The notes: generated by a model not told the origin, from the sequence alone. A stretch of DNA of 64,000 bases from Macrobrachium rosenbergii (GCF_040412425.1 NC_089744.1:41270099-41334098), one strand, 5' to 3'; positions 11,447 through 22,240 are shown, counted from the stretch's first letter. Made by a program: numbers and translations.

Positions 11447-12643
11447 CTATTCTAAAAGGTAACTTATTAATTCTCCCGGGGGCTCATCTCCAGTTGCTAT
11501 CTTATCTTGGTATTCCTTAATTATGTCTCCTACACGTCTGCGGTAATTTAAAGGTATTGCTTTGGCAGCTGTTTGCAGTAGCCTTCTAAGCCATGGTTTG
11601 CCGCAACCTTGACACTGTGTAGTCAAGGCTGACACTGCATTATCGGCTGTTACAAGGGTGCATACTTCTAAATCACAAAGAGACACACTACTTAATTTTA
11701 ACCTATTACTACTTACATTAATGAAAGGTACATTCGCCTTCCCATCGATGATGGTAGCGACTCCTGGCAGGACGAAATCTGCCCATTTTTTATGTGGATT
11801 AATATATGCAAGTGTACCTTCTTCTAACTTTCGCACTGGGACGACAGGAAGGGAATAGAGATGGGAGGGAGGAATTACCTCCCCTACCTCTGGGCTAGTT
11901 GGTACCACTCCCATGTCCCCCTTGGATGCCCGGGCCACCTTGACACACCGTCTCCTCTCACCCAAGATGGAAAGTTTTTGGTACTGCCCAGTTGCCACTG
12001 GCATCGACGCTTCCACTCCCCCTCCGTCGACCTCATAGAGAGTCACCTTGTGCTCTCGCACGAAGCCAATTCCCAGAATAATGGGAATTCCTTCCTTGTG
12101 AGTTGTCGGTACAACATGGAATTTGTGAGTCAAGACTTGGCCACCTAGGGAAATCTGCTGGTTGACAGTGCGCTGGATCATTATCTGATGACCACTCGCA
12201 GTGTTTAACAACAGACATCCCTTTGATGCCATAATAGCGCCCGTCACTAAGAGTTCCTTGATCAAGGAAACACAAGCTTCGCTGTCCAACAAGGCATGGT
12301 ATGTTCCCATTCCAATCCCCACTTCAAGAACAGGAACTGAATCTCCACTCTCACGAGAGGGAGAAGGGGTGGGGGACGTCTGTTCTGTTCCCTCCACAGG
12401 TACACACACCTCTTGGGCAGAGGGAGCTCTCACAGGCGGAGGAAGACTCCCACCTACACGCTGGCTGGGAGTGGCACTACTCCCACTAGGCCTTCTTCTT
12501 TTGTGGTCCCCGCTGCCACTGGCCCTTGGGGTGCCGGAGGGAGGATGTTCGTAGGAACACTTCTTCCTCCCCTTTCTCAGCACATTCCCCTTCCTTTCGA
12601 GGGAGGGAGCGCGCCGTTTGATGTGATGTCGTTTTTTGTACAC
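11447..12643 (-). pseudogene. Gypsy aspartic protease region
   Basis: A 398-residue frame overlaps the end of gag. After a Ser/Pro/Arg-rich segment comes VPVLEVGIGMGTYHALLDSEACVSLI, which is the retropepsin fold with the active-site Asp-Ser/Thr-Gly altered to Asp-Ser-Glu. Downstream, PIILGIGFVREH corresponds to the second conserved hydrophobic-Gly block. The Gly to Glu change beside the catalytic Asp should impair the protease. The C-terminal 200 residues form the linker before reverse transcriptase and contain the cysteine cluster CQGCGKPW. Confidence 0.8.
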
Positions 12644-13619
12644 TCGCTAACTAGATGGTCAGTGGCACTACATCTGAAACAGTACTTTTGACCGTACAAT
12701 GGGCATTGGGCATGTATGTGCCCCTTTCTCCTGCACTGCCAATAGAGTCTCCATGCTGTACCCATGCTCCCCCTTCCCCTGACCCCCCCTTGGTCGCTTG
12801 GCACTAGGGCCAACTCCGCTGGAGTTGGTTGGCGCTGGAAGAGTGCACCTTTGTGTAAGGGACTGGTTGGCAGAGGCAATGATGGGTTGGGGGGTAGGAC
12901 AACGCCCTCCCCCGCTGCTTGCAGCCGTCTCTCATGCTCAAATGCCAACTGGGCTGAGTCAATCGTAGCCTCCAAGGGCTGCCCAGGGCCAAGCAGCAGC
13001 GCAGCTACTGAGGGAGGGAGAGTCTTCACCATCTGTTTGCAGAATCTCTCACTGTCCTTCTCTGTCTGCTCTGCGTCCGAGGCCAAACTTTCATAGTTGG
13101 CCGACAGTCTAGTGATGTACTCAGCGATACTCTCCCCCACTCGTAATGCTGGAGAATAGCTGGCCCACATCTCCCACCTGGCCCCTTTTTGTAGGGTGAA
13201 GCGTCGTATGAGGCTTCGTCGGAACAATGGCCAATCCTTCGGTTTCTGCTTCAGGACCTTAGCAGCTTGGCTTTGGACCCGGTCATCTTCGCGGTGGTCT
13301 GTGCAATTCTCTGGGCATCGGTCCAACCGCTTGTGGCCTCTTCGACTCTGTTAACGAAGGCTTCGATCGACATGAAGCCCACTTTTGGCGTTGAGTTATC
13401 GAAGTCGAGGATGTGCAATACTTGCATGGGAAGTTTCATCACCACACTGTGAGGCACTACACCGGCCGGCGCCGGAGGTTGCATTGCAGTCCCGGATGGA
13501 GCTGAAATGATCATTCCATTCTCACTACTACAGTTCCCCGCCGACGTAGAACCATTATTTGTACTACCGCTGTTCGGAATTCCCGACAGTGTACTACTGT
13601 TCGTTTCACTCTCGTTCAT
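12577..13619 (-). pseudogene. Gypsy gag with zinc knuckles (two frames)
   Basis: Two overlapping minus-strand frames (13619-13251 and 13326-12577) encode the gag polyprotein. The first starts with Met and a Ser/Asn/Thr-rich N-terminus. The second carries a capsid-like helical region with RRSLIRRFTLQ and a Glu/Arg-rich middle. It ends with two zinc knuckles. The distal one is perfect (CFRC-SATDH-LVSEC, CX2CX4HX4C). The proximal one (YWQC-RRKGH-IHAQC) has lost its first Cys. The frame change near 13260-13320 prevents a single product. Several antisense frames over this segment are shadows. Confidence 0.85.
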
Positions 13620-13921
13620 CTGGTTTCCACCCCCTTGCCGTCTCCACTTCAGGTATCCCCTAAGAAGGGCTAGTTAATTTTCTTCATCCATTTCGCTATT
13701 TTCCCCACTCCTTACCGGGCTAGTTCTACCGCCCTACCGTCTCTCTCGTCTTCTTCACTGTCCGCCCTTTGTAATCTCGTTCTTCTTGTATTATACACCA
13801 TTGTCCTCAAATTAATATCACTCCACAGTTATTGAATTACCATGATCACAGACCCACAGTTCGCTATATTTACTATAAATTAGAGCTTTGCCTCAGACCC
13901 CACACACCTGATGCCGGAAAA
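13620..13921 (-). other. Gypsy 5' leader between LTR and gag
   Basis: A 300-bp leader in the element sense. The primer-binding site should adjoin the LTR end at 13921. The visible sequence there does not give an obvious TGG-initiated tRNA complement, so none is called. Confidence 0.5.
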
Positions 13922-14143
13922 TGACCCCAACCTCTCATGGGGTCTACTTACACTGGTCCAGCTGCAGGACTATGGGTCATGCTTAAATAAGACACGGGGT
14001 AAAATTAACAATGATCTGTATTATCTAAAAATTACACAAGGGCCCAAGTATCTAAGCAAACTAAAATCTAAGGTAAACACGAGTTACAGGCGGAGGGGGA
14101 AACCAATGGAGGCAGCAAGGGGAGGTACATCTTTCCCCCAACT
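13922..14143 (-). repeat. 5' LTR of the gypsy element
   Basis: Partner of 7502-7725, starting TGACCCCAACC on the plus strand. Homology stops at about 14143, after which DIRS sequence begins on the plus strand. The AATAAAG-type signal of the left LTR reads AATACAG here. Confidence 0.85.
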
Positions 14144-15419
14144 CCTGCAGTCGTTTCCAAATCTTTTTCACCTCTGCAGCCTCAGCCCTTTCTTGGAGGA
14201 AAGTCCAGAACCCAGTCCAGACCTTGCTCGAACCTTCGTCCACCAGCGAAGTCATTTAAGAAGTCTTCAGCCAACCGGCCACCAGTCAATGAGACCCATG
14301 TCCTTTGTGCCCCAGTAGGTGTCAGGTTGCACTTTTTTGGGAGGAATGGAGTCACAGGGGTGCAGAACCTTGGGTAGTGTAGGTTCTGAAGGCAGGCTAC
14401 TCCATTCCTTTCAAACAGACTCCGCCTTCACAGTCGCCGATCATCTTGACGGCTTACTTGGCAGGGTCCGAGAAGTTTTTGGCCCTTGCTCAAGAGGTGG
14501 GTTCTCTCCTTTGCAAAGGAACGATGGAGGAAGTTGTAGACCAGTTGTTGGAGGGGTTTTACAACAGGCTTTTTGTTGTCCCCAAGGCTTCCAGGGCTGG
14601 AGACCCGTTTTGGATGTCAGTGCTCTAAACTTATTTGTGGCAAAGAGCAAGTTCCACATGGAGATGAACCGGTCTGTCATGGCCTCTCACTGTCAGGATG
14701 ACTGGATGGTCACCCTGGGCATGCAGGATGCGTATTTTCATGTCCCCGTCCACTCAGACTTGAGGAAGTTCCTGAGGTTCATCTTTCGGGGCAGGGTTCT
14801 CCAGTTTCGGCCGCTGTGCTTCAGCCTGTCCACAGCCCCACAGGTCTTTACCTGAATCCTCGCTCCCCTCAGCAAGTGGCTTCATCTTCTCGGGATCAAC
14901 ATGTCCTTACACCTGGATGATTGGCTTCTCCGCTGTCCATCAGAGGAGCAATGCACAAAGGACTTGCAAAGGACCCTTTGCCTAATGAAGGAGTTAGGCA
15001 TCTTGATAAATGTTCAGAAGTTCCAAATGACTCCGTCTCAGAGCATTCTTTATTTGGGGATAACTCTGAACTCTCAAGCTTTTCTGGCTTTTCTCTCCCC
15101 CAAGAGGGTTGAGTCGTGTCTCCGGACTGTGCATGAGTTTCTCAGTCTCTCAACTTGTTCTGCTCTCTGGTGGATCAGCCTTCTCGGAACTCTGGCCTTA
15201 GTGAAATCTTTTGTGAGGTTGGGCAGACTTCACATGAGGCCCCTGCAATTCTTCCTGAAGGCAAATTGGTGCAGGAAGACTCAGTCGGACTCCGTAGTCT
15301 TCCCAGTCATGTTAGAGATCAAGGAGGATCTCCAATGGTGGTTATCTGAGGAGAGGCTTCAGGAAGGACTCTCTCTTTTTCCTCTGAACCCCAGCCTAGA
15401 ATTCTATTCCGACACCTAA
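14144..15419 (+). pseudogene. DIRS reverse transcriptase (three in-frame stops)
   Basis: One frame runs through this interval with stops at 14316, 14853 and 15417. Visible are GWRPVLDVSALNLFV, then WMVTLGMQDAYFHVPVHSD (motif A; the DIRS consensus has DLKDAYFH), KFLRFIFRG, LCFSLSTAPQVFT (motif B), and MSLHLDDWLL (motif C, LDD). Thumb sequence containing FLSPKRVESCLR follows. The 14853 stop is TGA where Arg would follow QVFT, consistent with a CGA to TGA change. The LDD catalytic pair itself is intact. Confidence 0.88.
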
Positions 15420-15950
15420 TACGTAGGATGGGGAGCCCTGTTAGGGAGTCAGAAGGTGCCAGGGATGTGGACCACAGTTCAGAAATCGCTACATATAAAC
15501 ATCAGGGAGTTGAAAGCCATTCATTTGGCCCTTCAGGCTTTTTCTCTACTCGTATCAGGGAAAATAGTTGCAATTTACTCAGACAACACCACAGCTCTAT
15601 CCTGTGTTTGCAAGCGGGGTGACCCACTCTCACTCTTTGCAAGGCAGCCAAAGACCTTCTTCTATGGCCGGAGCAGAATCAAGTCAAGCTGCCCCCTCAC
15701 TTTGTGCAGGGGAAGATGAATGCTCTGACGGACCAGTTAAGCCGCGGTCACCAGGTTCTCCCTACAGAGTGGACCTTGCATTCCAGAGTCTGCAGCGATA
15801 TGTGGAGGCTTTGGGGCATGCCATCCATAGATCTCTTTGCTACATCAAAGAACAGCCGACTTCCTCTCTTTTGTTCGGCAGTCCTGGACCCTTTAGGTTG
15901 GACAATGGACGCAATGTTGTTAGACTGGACAGGCCTAGACGTCTATGATT
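15420..15950 (+). pseudogene. DIRS RNase H region (frameshifted)
   Basis: After the stop at 15417 the same frame continues with YVGWGALLGSQKVPGMW, then INIRELKAIHLAL, and VAIYSDNTTALSCV with the RNase H Asp. Near 15625-15700 the reading shifts to frame 2, giving KAAKDLLLWPEQNQ, then MNALTDQLSRG and PSIDLFAT, the usual end of the DIRS RNase H. It is separated from the recombinase by a further frame change. Confidence 0.85.
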
Positions 15951-17050
15951 CGGGAGCTGTTAAACAAATTCAGTTCTCATCAGAACGTCTCAATGACACT
16001 AGTTGCTCCTTTCTGGCTGAGGAAGGAGTGGTTTCCGGACCTGCTGAGACTGCTCATGGATTTTCTGAGGCTTCTTCCACAAGAACAGTTGCTTCTCAAA
16101 CAGTCACATTTTCACAGGTACCATCAAGGGTTGTCTGCTCTGGCCCTGAAGGATTCAGACTGTCAGAAGCCTCGTCAGAGCAAAAGGGTTTTCACTTAGG
16201 GCTGCAGAGGCTATTGCTAGATGTAGAAGAACTGCTTCTAGCAGTCCTAGCAGTCCAAGTGTTCAGAAGATGGTGTGCACAGATTTATGTCTTTTCTTCT
16301 GAAACCTACATAGCCCAGTTTGCGGACTTCTCGCTCTTTCTCAAGGCTGTTAGGAGACTGTCACCCTCTACAATTAAGGGATATAGGGCTGTGCTTAGGC
16401 ACAGAGGCCTTATCCTGTGTATGAACCAGGATATTAGTGATCTTGTCAAGTCTTTTGAGACCTTCAAGACAGAGAATCGTTCCTCAGTCCCTTGGAATTT
16501 GGATGTAGTTTTAAAGTGGCTCGTGAGCTCCTCTTTTGAACCTCTTCGTTCTGCCTCTTTGAAGTCCCTCACTCAGAAGGCCCTCTTTCTTGTAGCACTG
16601 GCTACAGCGAGGCGAGTAAACGAGCTCCAAGCAATGGATAAGAAAGTTAGTTTTGTGCAAGGAGGCGCAGTTTGCTCTTTCGCTTGAATTCCTTGCCAAG
16701 AACGAGGATGTTTCTTGACCCTGGCCCCGCTGGTTTATTATTAAGAGCTTGGAGAACATGCTTGGGCTGGAGGAAGAGGAGACTTCTTTGCCCTGTGAGG
16801 GCCTTGCAGCTTTACATCCGTAGGACTGAGAAGATCAGGGGTTCCTCAAGCAAACTCTCATGTTCGGTGAGAAACCCCTCTCCTTTTTCTTAAGGAGCCT
16901 TATCTCAGAAGTTCATTCTCGGATCCAAGAGGATGCCTTCCCGATCCTGAGGGTAAAGGCTCATGATGTTTGAGCCGTCGCCACTTCTCTTGCGAATTCT
17001 GTTTGCTTTGCACTACCTGAAAGACATGGAAGCAGTTTTTGATAATTGTA
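15951..17050 (+). pseudogene. DIRS tyrosine recombinase, catalytic Arg of HxxR lost
   Basis: Connector sequence (APFWLRKEWFPDLL) is in frame 3. Recombinase sequence then appears in frame 2 with SPSTIKGYRAVL, SLKSLTQKALFLVALATARRVNEL (box A Arg) and, in a shifted frame, LCPVRALQLYI. At about 16961-16975 the HxxR box reads KAHDV followed by TGA and then AVATSLANS, so the conserved Arg codon has become a stop. The final Tyr region is not confidently recognised. It would resolve the circular DNA intermediate in a live element. Confidence 0.82.
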
Positions 17051-17629
17051 GTATGTTAGGGCCTTATCCATGGTTGGCATGATGTTGGGAGAGGAAGCAT
17101 AGGGGGCGAACTGTCTCTCTACTGTATCCTTCCCTTGGTTTTTTAGGTGTTGAGTTGATGGGAAGCCTGGGGGTACAAGCATACCTGAAGTACCCACCAA
17201 ATTTTTATGGTTGCTGTGTTGGTTGTCTAGTTTTTATTGTGGTGTAGGTGACGCTTGTTTATTTATTCTGGTCATGTCCAGGGCAAGGGCACCTTCTTTT
17301 GTCTTTGTCAGCTGGCAGTGTACCTCCACAGCTGCAAAGTACCGGGGCACCTTCTTTTGTCTCTGTCAGCTGTCAGTGTACCTCCACAGCTGCAAAGTAC
17401 CCATTACGCCACGCCCTCTACAGGTTAAGATGAGCGCTAACCAGAAGCAGTATTTACCATTAGCAGCTCTCTTACCAGGTAAGGTACAACAAGCAGTCTC
17501 AGTGCTAGCAAACTTCTAGTTCAAAGTCATGATCTCTTAATGTTTTGGATTAGTTTAAGTCCATCTAACCCGCCTCCTCTCAATGTGGAGTCAGCAGTGT
17601 AATTGCTTGGTAAGTCATCACTTATATAA
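17051..17629 (+). other. DIRS 3' noncoding region with 58-bp tandem duplication
   Basis: No coding of note. Two 58-bp units (17287-17344 and 17345-17402) share GGCACCTTCTTTTGTC, GTCAGCTG, and GTGTACCTCCACAGCTGCAA. A first GTAATTGCTTGGTAAGT motif occurs at 17599-17615. Confidence 0.7.
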
Positions 17630-17923
17630 AAATGAAATTTTTTATAATAAATAAAGTTTTATATATACTTACCAAGCAATTACATAATTGGAGCCCTCCC
17701 TCCTTCCCCACAGATGGCTGTATTTCGGCTCAAATGAATTGATGTTTCCCTCAGAGTTGTATCTGCCAGGCCCGATAGTGGGCGGGACCCTGTCACCTAC
17801 ACTAGCAATGGTGGCGCCACCGTGAAATTTGAATTTTTGGTCTGCGTGGTAGGAAGCTGTAGGCTATGTAATTGCTTGGTAAGTATATATAAAACTTTAT
17901 TTTATTATAAAAATGGCATTTTG
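17630..17923. repeat. DIRS inverted terminal repeat blocks (GTAATTGCTTGGTAAGT arms)
   Basis: 17630-17683 is the reverse complement of 17868-17923 over about 54 bp, including ACTTACCAAGCAATTAC and the adjoining TATATAAAACTTTATT. About 184 bp separate the arms. A third copy of the 17-bp motif lies at 17599-17615 in the same orientation as the right arm. DIRS elements carry inverted terminal repeats and an internal complementary region at their right end; this arrangement fits, but no left terminus is present for comparison. Confidence 0.75.
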
Positions 17924-18679
17924 TATTGTAAAACTACCTTAAGTTTTATGACCAATATTGTAATTTTATATCAGGCTTATAATATAGTTCTTTTCTTTCT
18001 TAAAATCTTTGGCTGAAAACCCCTGTGTACTGTAAACAGACTATAAACTCAAGAGGGCTCCAAAGGGAAATCATACTGCAGAGGGAGACAATATATAGGA
18101 AAAGATATTAAATGAAAAAATTTGAGGGAATGGAAAATTAAACTGATACACCTAAATTCAGAAGTCAGCAGAAAGCAGGAATGAATTTGCTCCAAGCTTA
18201 AACATTTGAACATTAAAGACTCCACAACTGCAACTATTCCATATGTTATTTGTAGCCAAAACAAAACTTCCTAGCAAACTGAGTAGTATTAAAAGACACA
18301 CTGCTTGCAGCAGCAGCAGCCTGCCTTATGTTGCAAGCAAAAACATTTAGGTCAGGGAAAGAAGAGTGCAGTTTTTCATTGTAGTAAATTTTATGCAACA
18401 ATCAATGAACTCACTTTACTTCTGTGCTACAATTCAACATTAGGAGTTGGCAAAATAAACTTGACTGATGACGTAACTATATCAGAATCTGAGATGAGAG
18501 TCAGCACCCGAAGGCACACTAGAGAATAGTACTCTAGACAGGGAAGAAGAAAACACTTCGATATAATAGCTTCAAAATGAAACATCAGAAAATGGTTCCT
18601 CAAGGTGCCAACAAAGTTAGACACATTATGTATGTGCTTTTTTAAAGTAAATTTTTTATCAAAAGTTACAGCTTAAGTG
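17924..18679. other. Unassigned DNA between DIRS and LINE fragments
   Basis: AT-rich, with no gene recognised. The part nearest 18680 may be diverged 3' LINE sequence, but no motif supports this. Confidence 0.45.
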
Positions 18680-20090
18680 TTCTGGATTGACTAACTGTAA
18701 TATATGTTAGATCTTTGTTCCAGGATTCTACAACCAAAGACCTAAGGCACAGAGAAAGAACAGCAGCTAGAAGATTACTATGATTGGCACATACAATCAG
18801 CTTGTTCTTCATACCTTGCCACATCATTAATTTAGATCATAAATAGCAAAGGTCCAAGAACTGTACATTGAGGAACAGAAGTGGCATTGCTAAAGCTACT
18901 ATACTGGCCATCGACACAGACCTTTTGGGTTCTGCCTATTAAAAATTCATTTAGAATATTAATAAATGAGCCACTGATTCTCAATCTTAGCTAGTAGATA
19001 AGTGCTTCACGATTCACAAGGTCAAAGGCTGCCCCAGTATCTAGATTGACCATGTGTGCCCCTGCACCCTTATTAAGAGCAAGTGCTTCATGATTCACAT
19101 GGTCAAAGGTTGCCCAAAATCTAGACTGACCATGTGTGCCTTTGCACCCACATTAAGAACAAGTGCTTCATGATTCACACAGTCAAAGGTTGCCCCAAAA
19201 TCTAGTCCGACCATGTGTGCCTCTGCACCCTCGTCAAGAGCACTCTGTGAGACGGTAGATATTTACAAGTGCATCACAAGTACCAGTGCCCCTATGAAAC
19301 CCAAAAATGTAAGGCTAGTAGCAGGTTATCTTCAGCAAACCTGCAAAGATGTTTAAAGAGCAGCTTTTCAAAACTTCAAATAAAACAAGGGTAATTGAAA
19401 TCAGCCTATATTCTGAGGGGCATGAGGATGACAGTCTCTTAGGTAATGCAGCAATGTTTCCTTTCCTTTTAAACAGAAAGAAAATGTTCAAGTCCAACTA
19501 ATGTTCTGAAAAAAGTATTAATCTTAGGAGCAATGAAATCAACATTCTTAAAAAAAGGGGGAGGGGGGAAGATCCTATTAAGGTCTATGCTGCCATAACT
19601 TTCAGGCTCCAAAAGCAAAGTTTTGGCTTCTCTAGATCTCAAGGCCATTGGATATGACCTAGGCTTTGGAAAGCATGAGCGAGGCAACACCAAGGGTGCA
19701 CCACACTGCTCACAAAGCTTTGAGCCAAATGTTCTCCCTGCTGTGTAGGGCAATGTATGACAGATCTGTCAGTTCCTACAAGGGGAGGCATACTAGAATC
19801 AACTCCAAAGAGTAATTACTTTAAGGGCAGACCACCACTTACGGTTATCACAACTAGAGAGCAAGATCTCCTCCAGACCCTCATCATAAGCTCTCTCAGA
19901 CAACCTGAGGGTGACTTCAAAGCTATTTTACCACAAAATCTCCACTCTAATGGTCCTCCATAAGTGACAAGCTTCTTGTTTTTTTATGGTAGGCAATCTT
20001 ACATTTAGCATTAAACCATGACATATCTGTAAGACAAAACTGGAGAATTTTAGAAGAAATTTTCTTCTCAATAATAAAGTCAAGGTGATC
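18680..20090 (-). pseudogene. Non-LTR retrotransposon (LINE) copy A, reverse transcriptase remnant
   Basis: Minus-strand translation gives, in order, WWSALKVITLW (about 19840), the pre-domain AKTLLLEPESYGSIDLNRIFPPPPFF (19469-19753), a YRLISITLVLFEVLKS block (normally NYRPIS..., 19315-19497), motif A LDTGAAFDLVN near 19040, FLIGRTQKVCVDG near 18920, and SVPQCTVLGPLLF (normally GVPQGSVLGPLLF) near 18870. Frames are broken repeatedly. Motif A is present in three tandem copies (19001-19240). The same domain string occurs in copy B, so the two belong to one family. The clade was not determined. Confidence 0.82.
19001..19240 (-). repeat. Three 80-bp tandem copies spanning LINE motif A
   Basis: Units 19001-19080, 19081-19160 and 19161-19240 each hold AAGTGCTTCA (or its variant), GATTCACA, GTCAAAGG, ATCTAG and CCATGTGTGCC. 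Each encodes the same reverse transcriptase motif A block on the minus strand. A period of 80 shifts the frame at every step. Confidence 0.9.
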
Positions 20091-22240
20091 ATTTAATTAT
20101 TACATTATTATTAATCAGAAGAGTAACTTATTCATATGGAATAAGCCCACAGGGGCCATTGACATGAAATTCAAGCATTCGAAAAATATGGTGTTCATTA
20201 GGAAGAAGTAAGAGGAGTTAAATGGAAATGCAGAAAGAAGACATCCTCGGGGAGACTGTTTCACAGTCCAATGACAAGAGGAATAAAGGACCTCTGGAAG
20301 AGAGTTTTTCAGCGAGGCACATTTACTGCATGTTACTGCTGCTGTTCAGCAAATCTGGTTGCTTTTGGCAGCAAAAGGGAATCTGGAAGCAATTGTGAAT
20401 ATGAAAAATATGAAAAACTGACAAGATGGTCGATGGTCCAAGTCATAACTGCTAATATTAGGAAGCAGAAACCTGTCACCACGAACCACCCTATCTAAGA
20501 GATAAATCTCTGGCAGAAGCAGACATCCATACCAGAGAACAGTATTGTAGTAAAGGAAGGACAAATGACCTAAAACAGGTTGCACTGATTTTATCACGTT
20601 ATAAATATACAAGGCCTTTCGTATGATACCTAACTTTTGTGCAGCATTTGCTGACAGTTTCATTAGATGTTTCTCAAAAGTAAGTTTCATTAGATGTTTC
20701 TCAAAAGTAAGATGTGAGTCAAAAGTTACACCCTGAATAGTTAAAGCTTCAGCCTTATTCAGCAGTCCCATCCACCTAGGGAGGAGGCTGAGGTGGAAAA
20801 TCTTTGAGATCTGCTAATCAATAATATTTTTGCTTCATTTGTAGACATTAAAAATAAAAGTGGACCAAGAACACTACCCTGTGGAACTCTTCACACAATA
20901 GGTCTTGGTTTGCTGAAGATCCCATCAACAGCAACTCATGGCTGCCTACCTGGTAGGAAATCTTGAAGTAAACTTACAACATATCCACCCACACCAAGAT
21001 AATGAAGTTTATAATTATAAGTGCCTTGTGATTTACTAAATTGAAAGCAGCTAAAATCTATGTGAATTACTCTACACTCAGAACCCTTATCAAGGTTCTC
21101 TTGTAAATGCATGTGAAGTCTTAAAAGAGCATTGCAGGTACTTAACTGTTTCCTGTATGCATGCAGACTATCAGCAAACAGTTCTTTAGATTCCACATAG
21201 TACTTTAGATTCCACATACTTACATAATGGCTTAAAAATATGATTTTCAGCAACTTTGCATAGCACAGGGAGCTAGAAATTGGCCTGTAGTTACTGCTGT
21301 GTGCAGATATGCCATTCTTTGGCATATATGCTCACAGCGCTCATCCTAAAAGATACTACATTGACAAAAATCTATAAAATCTACTCATCTTGAGAGACAA
21401 CACACTAGAAACTTTAAAAAACAAAGGGAGGAAACCATTAGGATCCTCACCACCCTGGCTATCATGACTATCAAGAATTTTCTTAACGTGCCTAGAGTGA
21501 AATGGAAATTTTGTAAGAAAAGGTTCAGGATAAGTATTCGGGAGAGGGACATCCACAGCCGATTGCTTAGCTTCAAAAGCTCGGTGAAGCAGTCTAGTCT
21601 TTTTCTTAGGGCCAGTAACCTGTCTACCATCCTCTGTTAGTAGTGGAGGAATTGAAGATGAGCGTGACCCATAGATAGATGCCAATTTGGGCCACCACAG
21701 ATGAGGCCGAGTAAGTCCTTCAAGTTTCCTCGTTAAGGAATTATTATAATTTCTCTCAGCTTTATAAATATACTATTAATATTTGGAATTAATGAATATT
21801 GCTTCACCAGTGCTCAAAAGATCTCCGTGAGTAGTAACCTGGGATTTCAAGCAATCATTCTTGAAGCGTGATCATCAAGAACAACCTGATCCCTCTCCAC
21901 ATTGACCTTATGATCAGATGAGCTCACCAGTGAACCTACTCCAAAGATTTAATCCCTGTAATATCTGCAAATGCAGGGTCAAAATACCCCCCCCCCCCAA
22001 GGGGTGTTGGTAAGCAATTGGCAATAAAATCAAGACATCCAAGTTCTCCACTGGCTTAAAGTCTGCATTTGCAGCATCCATAATACTCTTCCAGTGGTTT
22101 TGAGATTCAAAGAAACCAAAAGTAATATACAGACGTTCTTTAATCTCTTGGAATGGGCATTATGTTGGTGTAAAATGTTGCTTCTGTAAGCCTGGAATCA
22201 AACCAAAATGGACAGTAATGTTTAAGTTCCTTTCATTCTT
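20091..22240 (-). pseudogene. LINE copy B, same family, with 3' end
   Basis: Minus-strand frames 21685-21356 (DSHDSQGGEDPNGFLPLFF) and 21325-20936 (SSNYRPISSSLCYAKLLK, then SECRVIHIDFSCFQFSK, the motif A region) come first. Then 20771-20346 (IQGVTFDSHLTFEKHL) corresponds to the C-terminal part after the catalytic palm. A further C-terminal remnant (IPLVIGL, stop, NSLPEDVF) lies near 20230-20290. The element ends near 20090 with TTATTATTA, an (AAT)-type tail in its own sense. Nothing reads through. A 27-bp duplication lies at 20656-20709. The 5' limit near 22240 is approximate. Confidence 0.8.
20656..20709 (-). repeat. 27-bp in-frame tandem duplication in LINE copy B
   Basis: Two adjacent copies of a 27-bp unit containing TTTCATTAGATGTTTCTCAA. 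On the minus strand they duplicate the nine residues TFEKHLMKL without shifting frame. Confidence 0.9.

Larger units (their letters stand above)
7502..14143 (-). mobile_element. Degenerate Ty3/gypsy LTR retrotransposon (minus strand)
   Basis: Read on the minus strand, the order is LTR, gag with zinc knuckles, aspartic protease, reverse transcriptase, RNase H, integrase, LTR. This is the Ty3/gypsy gene order. The two LTRs (7502-7725 and 13922-14143) differ at about 19 of 223 positions by eye, so the insertion is old. The protease, reverse transcriptase and reading frames all carry inactivating changes. No convincing target-site duplication was found: the left flank is microsatellite-derived and the right flank is DIRS sequence. 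Boundaries at the outer LTR edges are good to a few bases. Confidence 0.9.
14144..17923 (+). mobile_element. DIRS-type tyrosine-recombinase retrotransposon, 5'-truncated and degenerate
   Basis: Order on the plus strand is reverse transcriptase, RNase H, tyrosine recombinase, noncoding 3' region, then inverted terminal-repeat blocks. This is diagnostic for DIRS elements, which use a tyrosine recombinase instead of an integrase. The start is missing: the sequence begins abruptly next to the gypsy LTR at 14143. In-frame stops and at least two frameshifts make it dead. DIRS-like elements have been reported widely in decapod crustaceans, which agrees with the rest of the window. Confidence 0.88.

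Noticed and set aside
12201..12691. Plus-strand frames of 62-117 residues
   Set aside because: Antisense shadows of the gypsy gag and protease region.
13880..13921. Gypsy primer-binding site
   Set aside because: The sequence next to the LTR gave no clear complement to a tRNA 3' end.
19001..19240. CRISPR-like or satellite array
   Set aside because: Three tandem units without spacers, inside a LINE coding region of a eukaryote.
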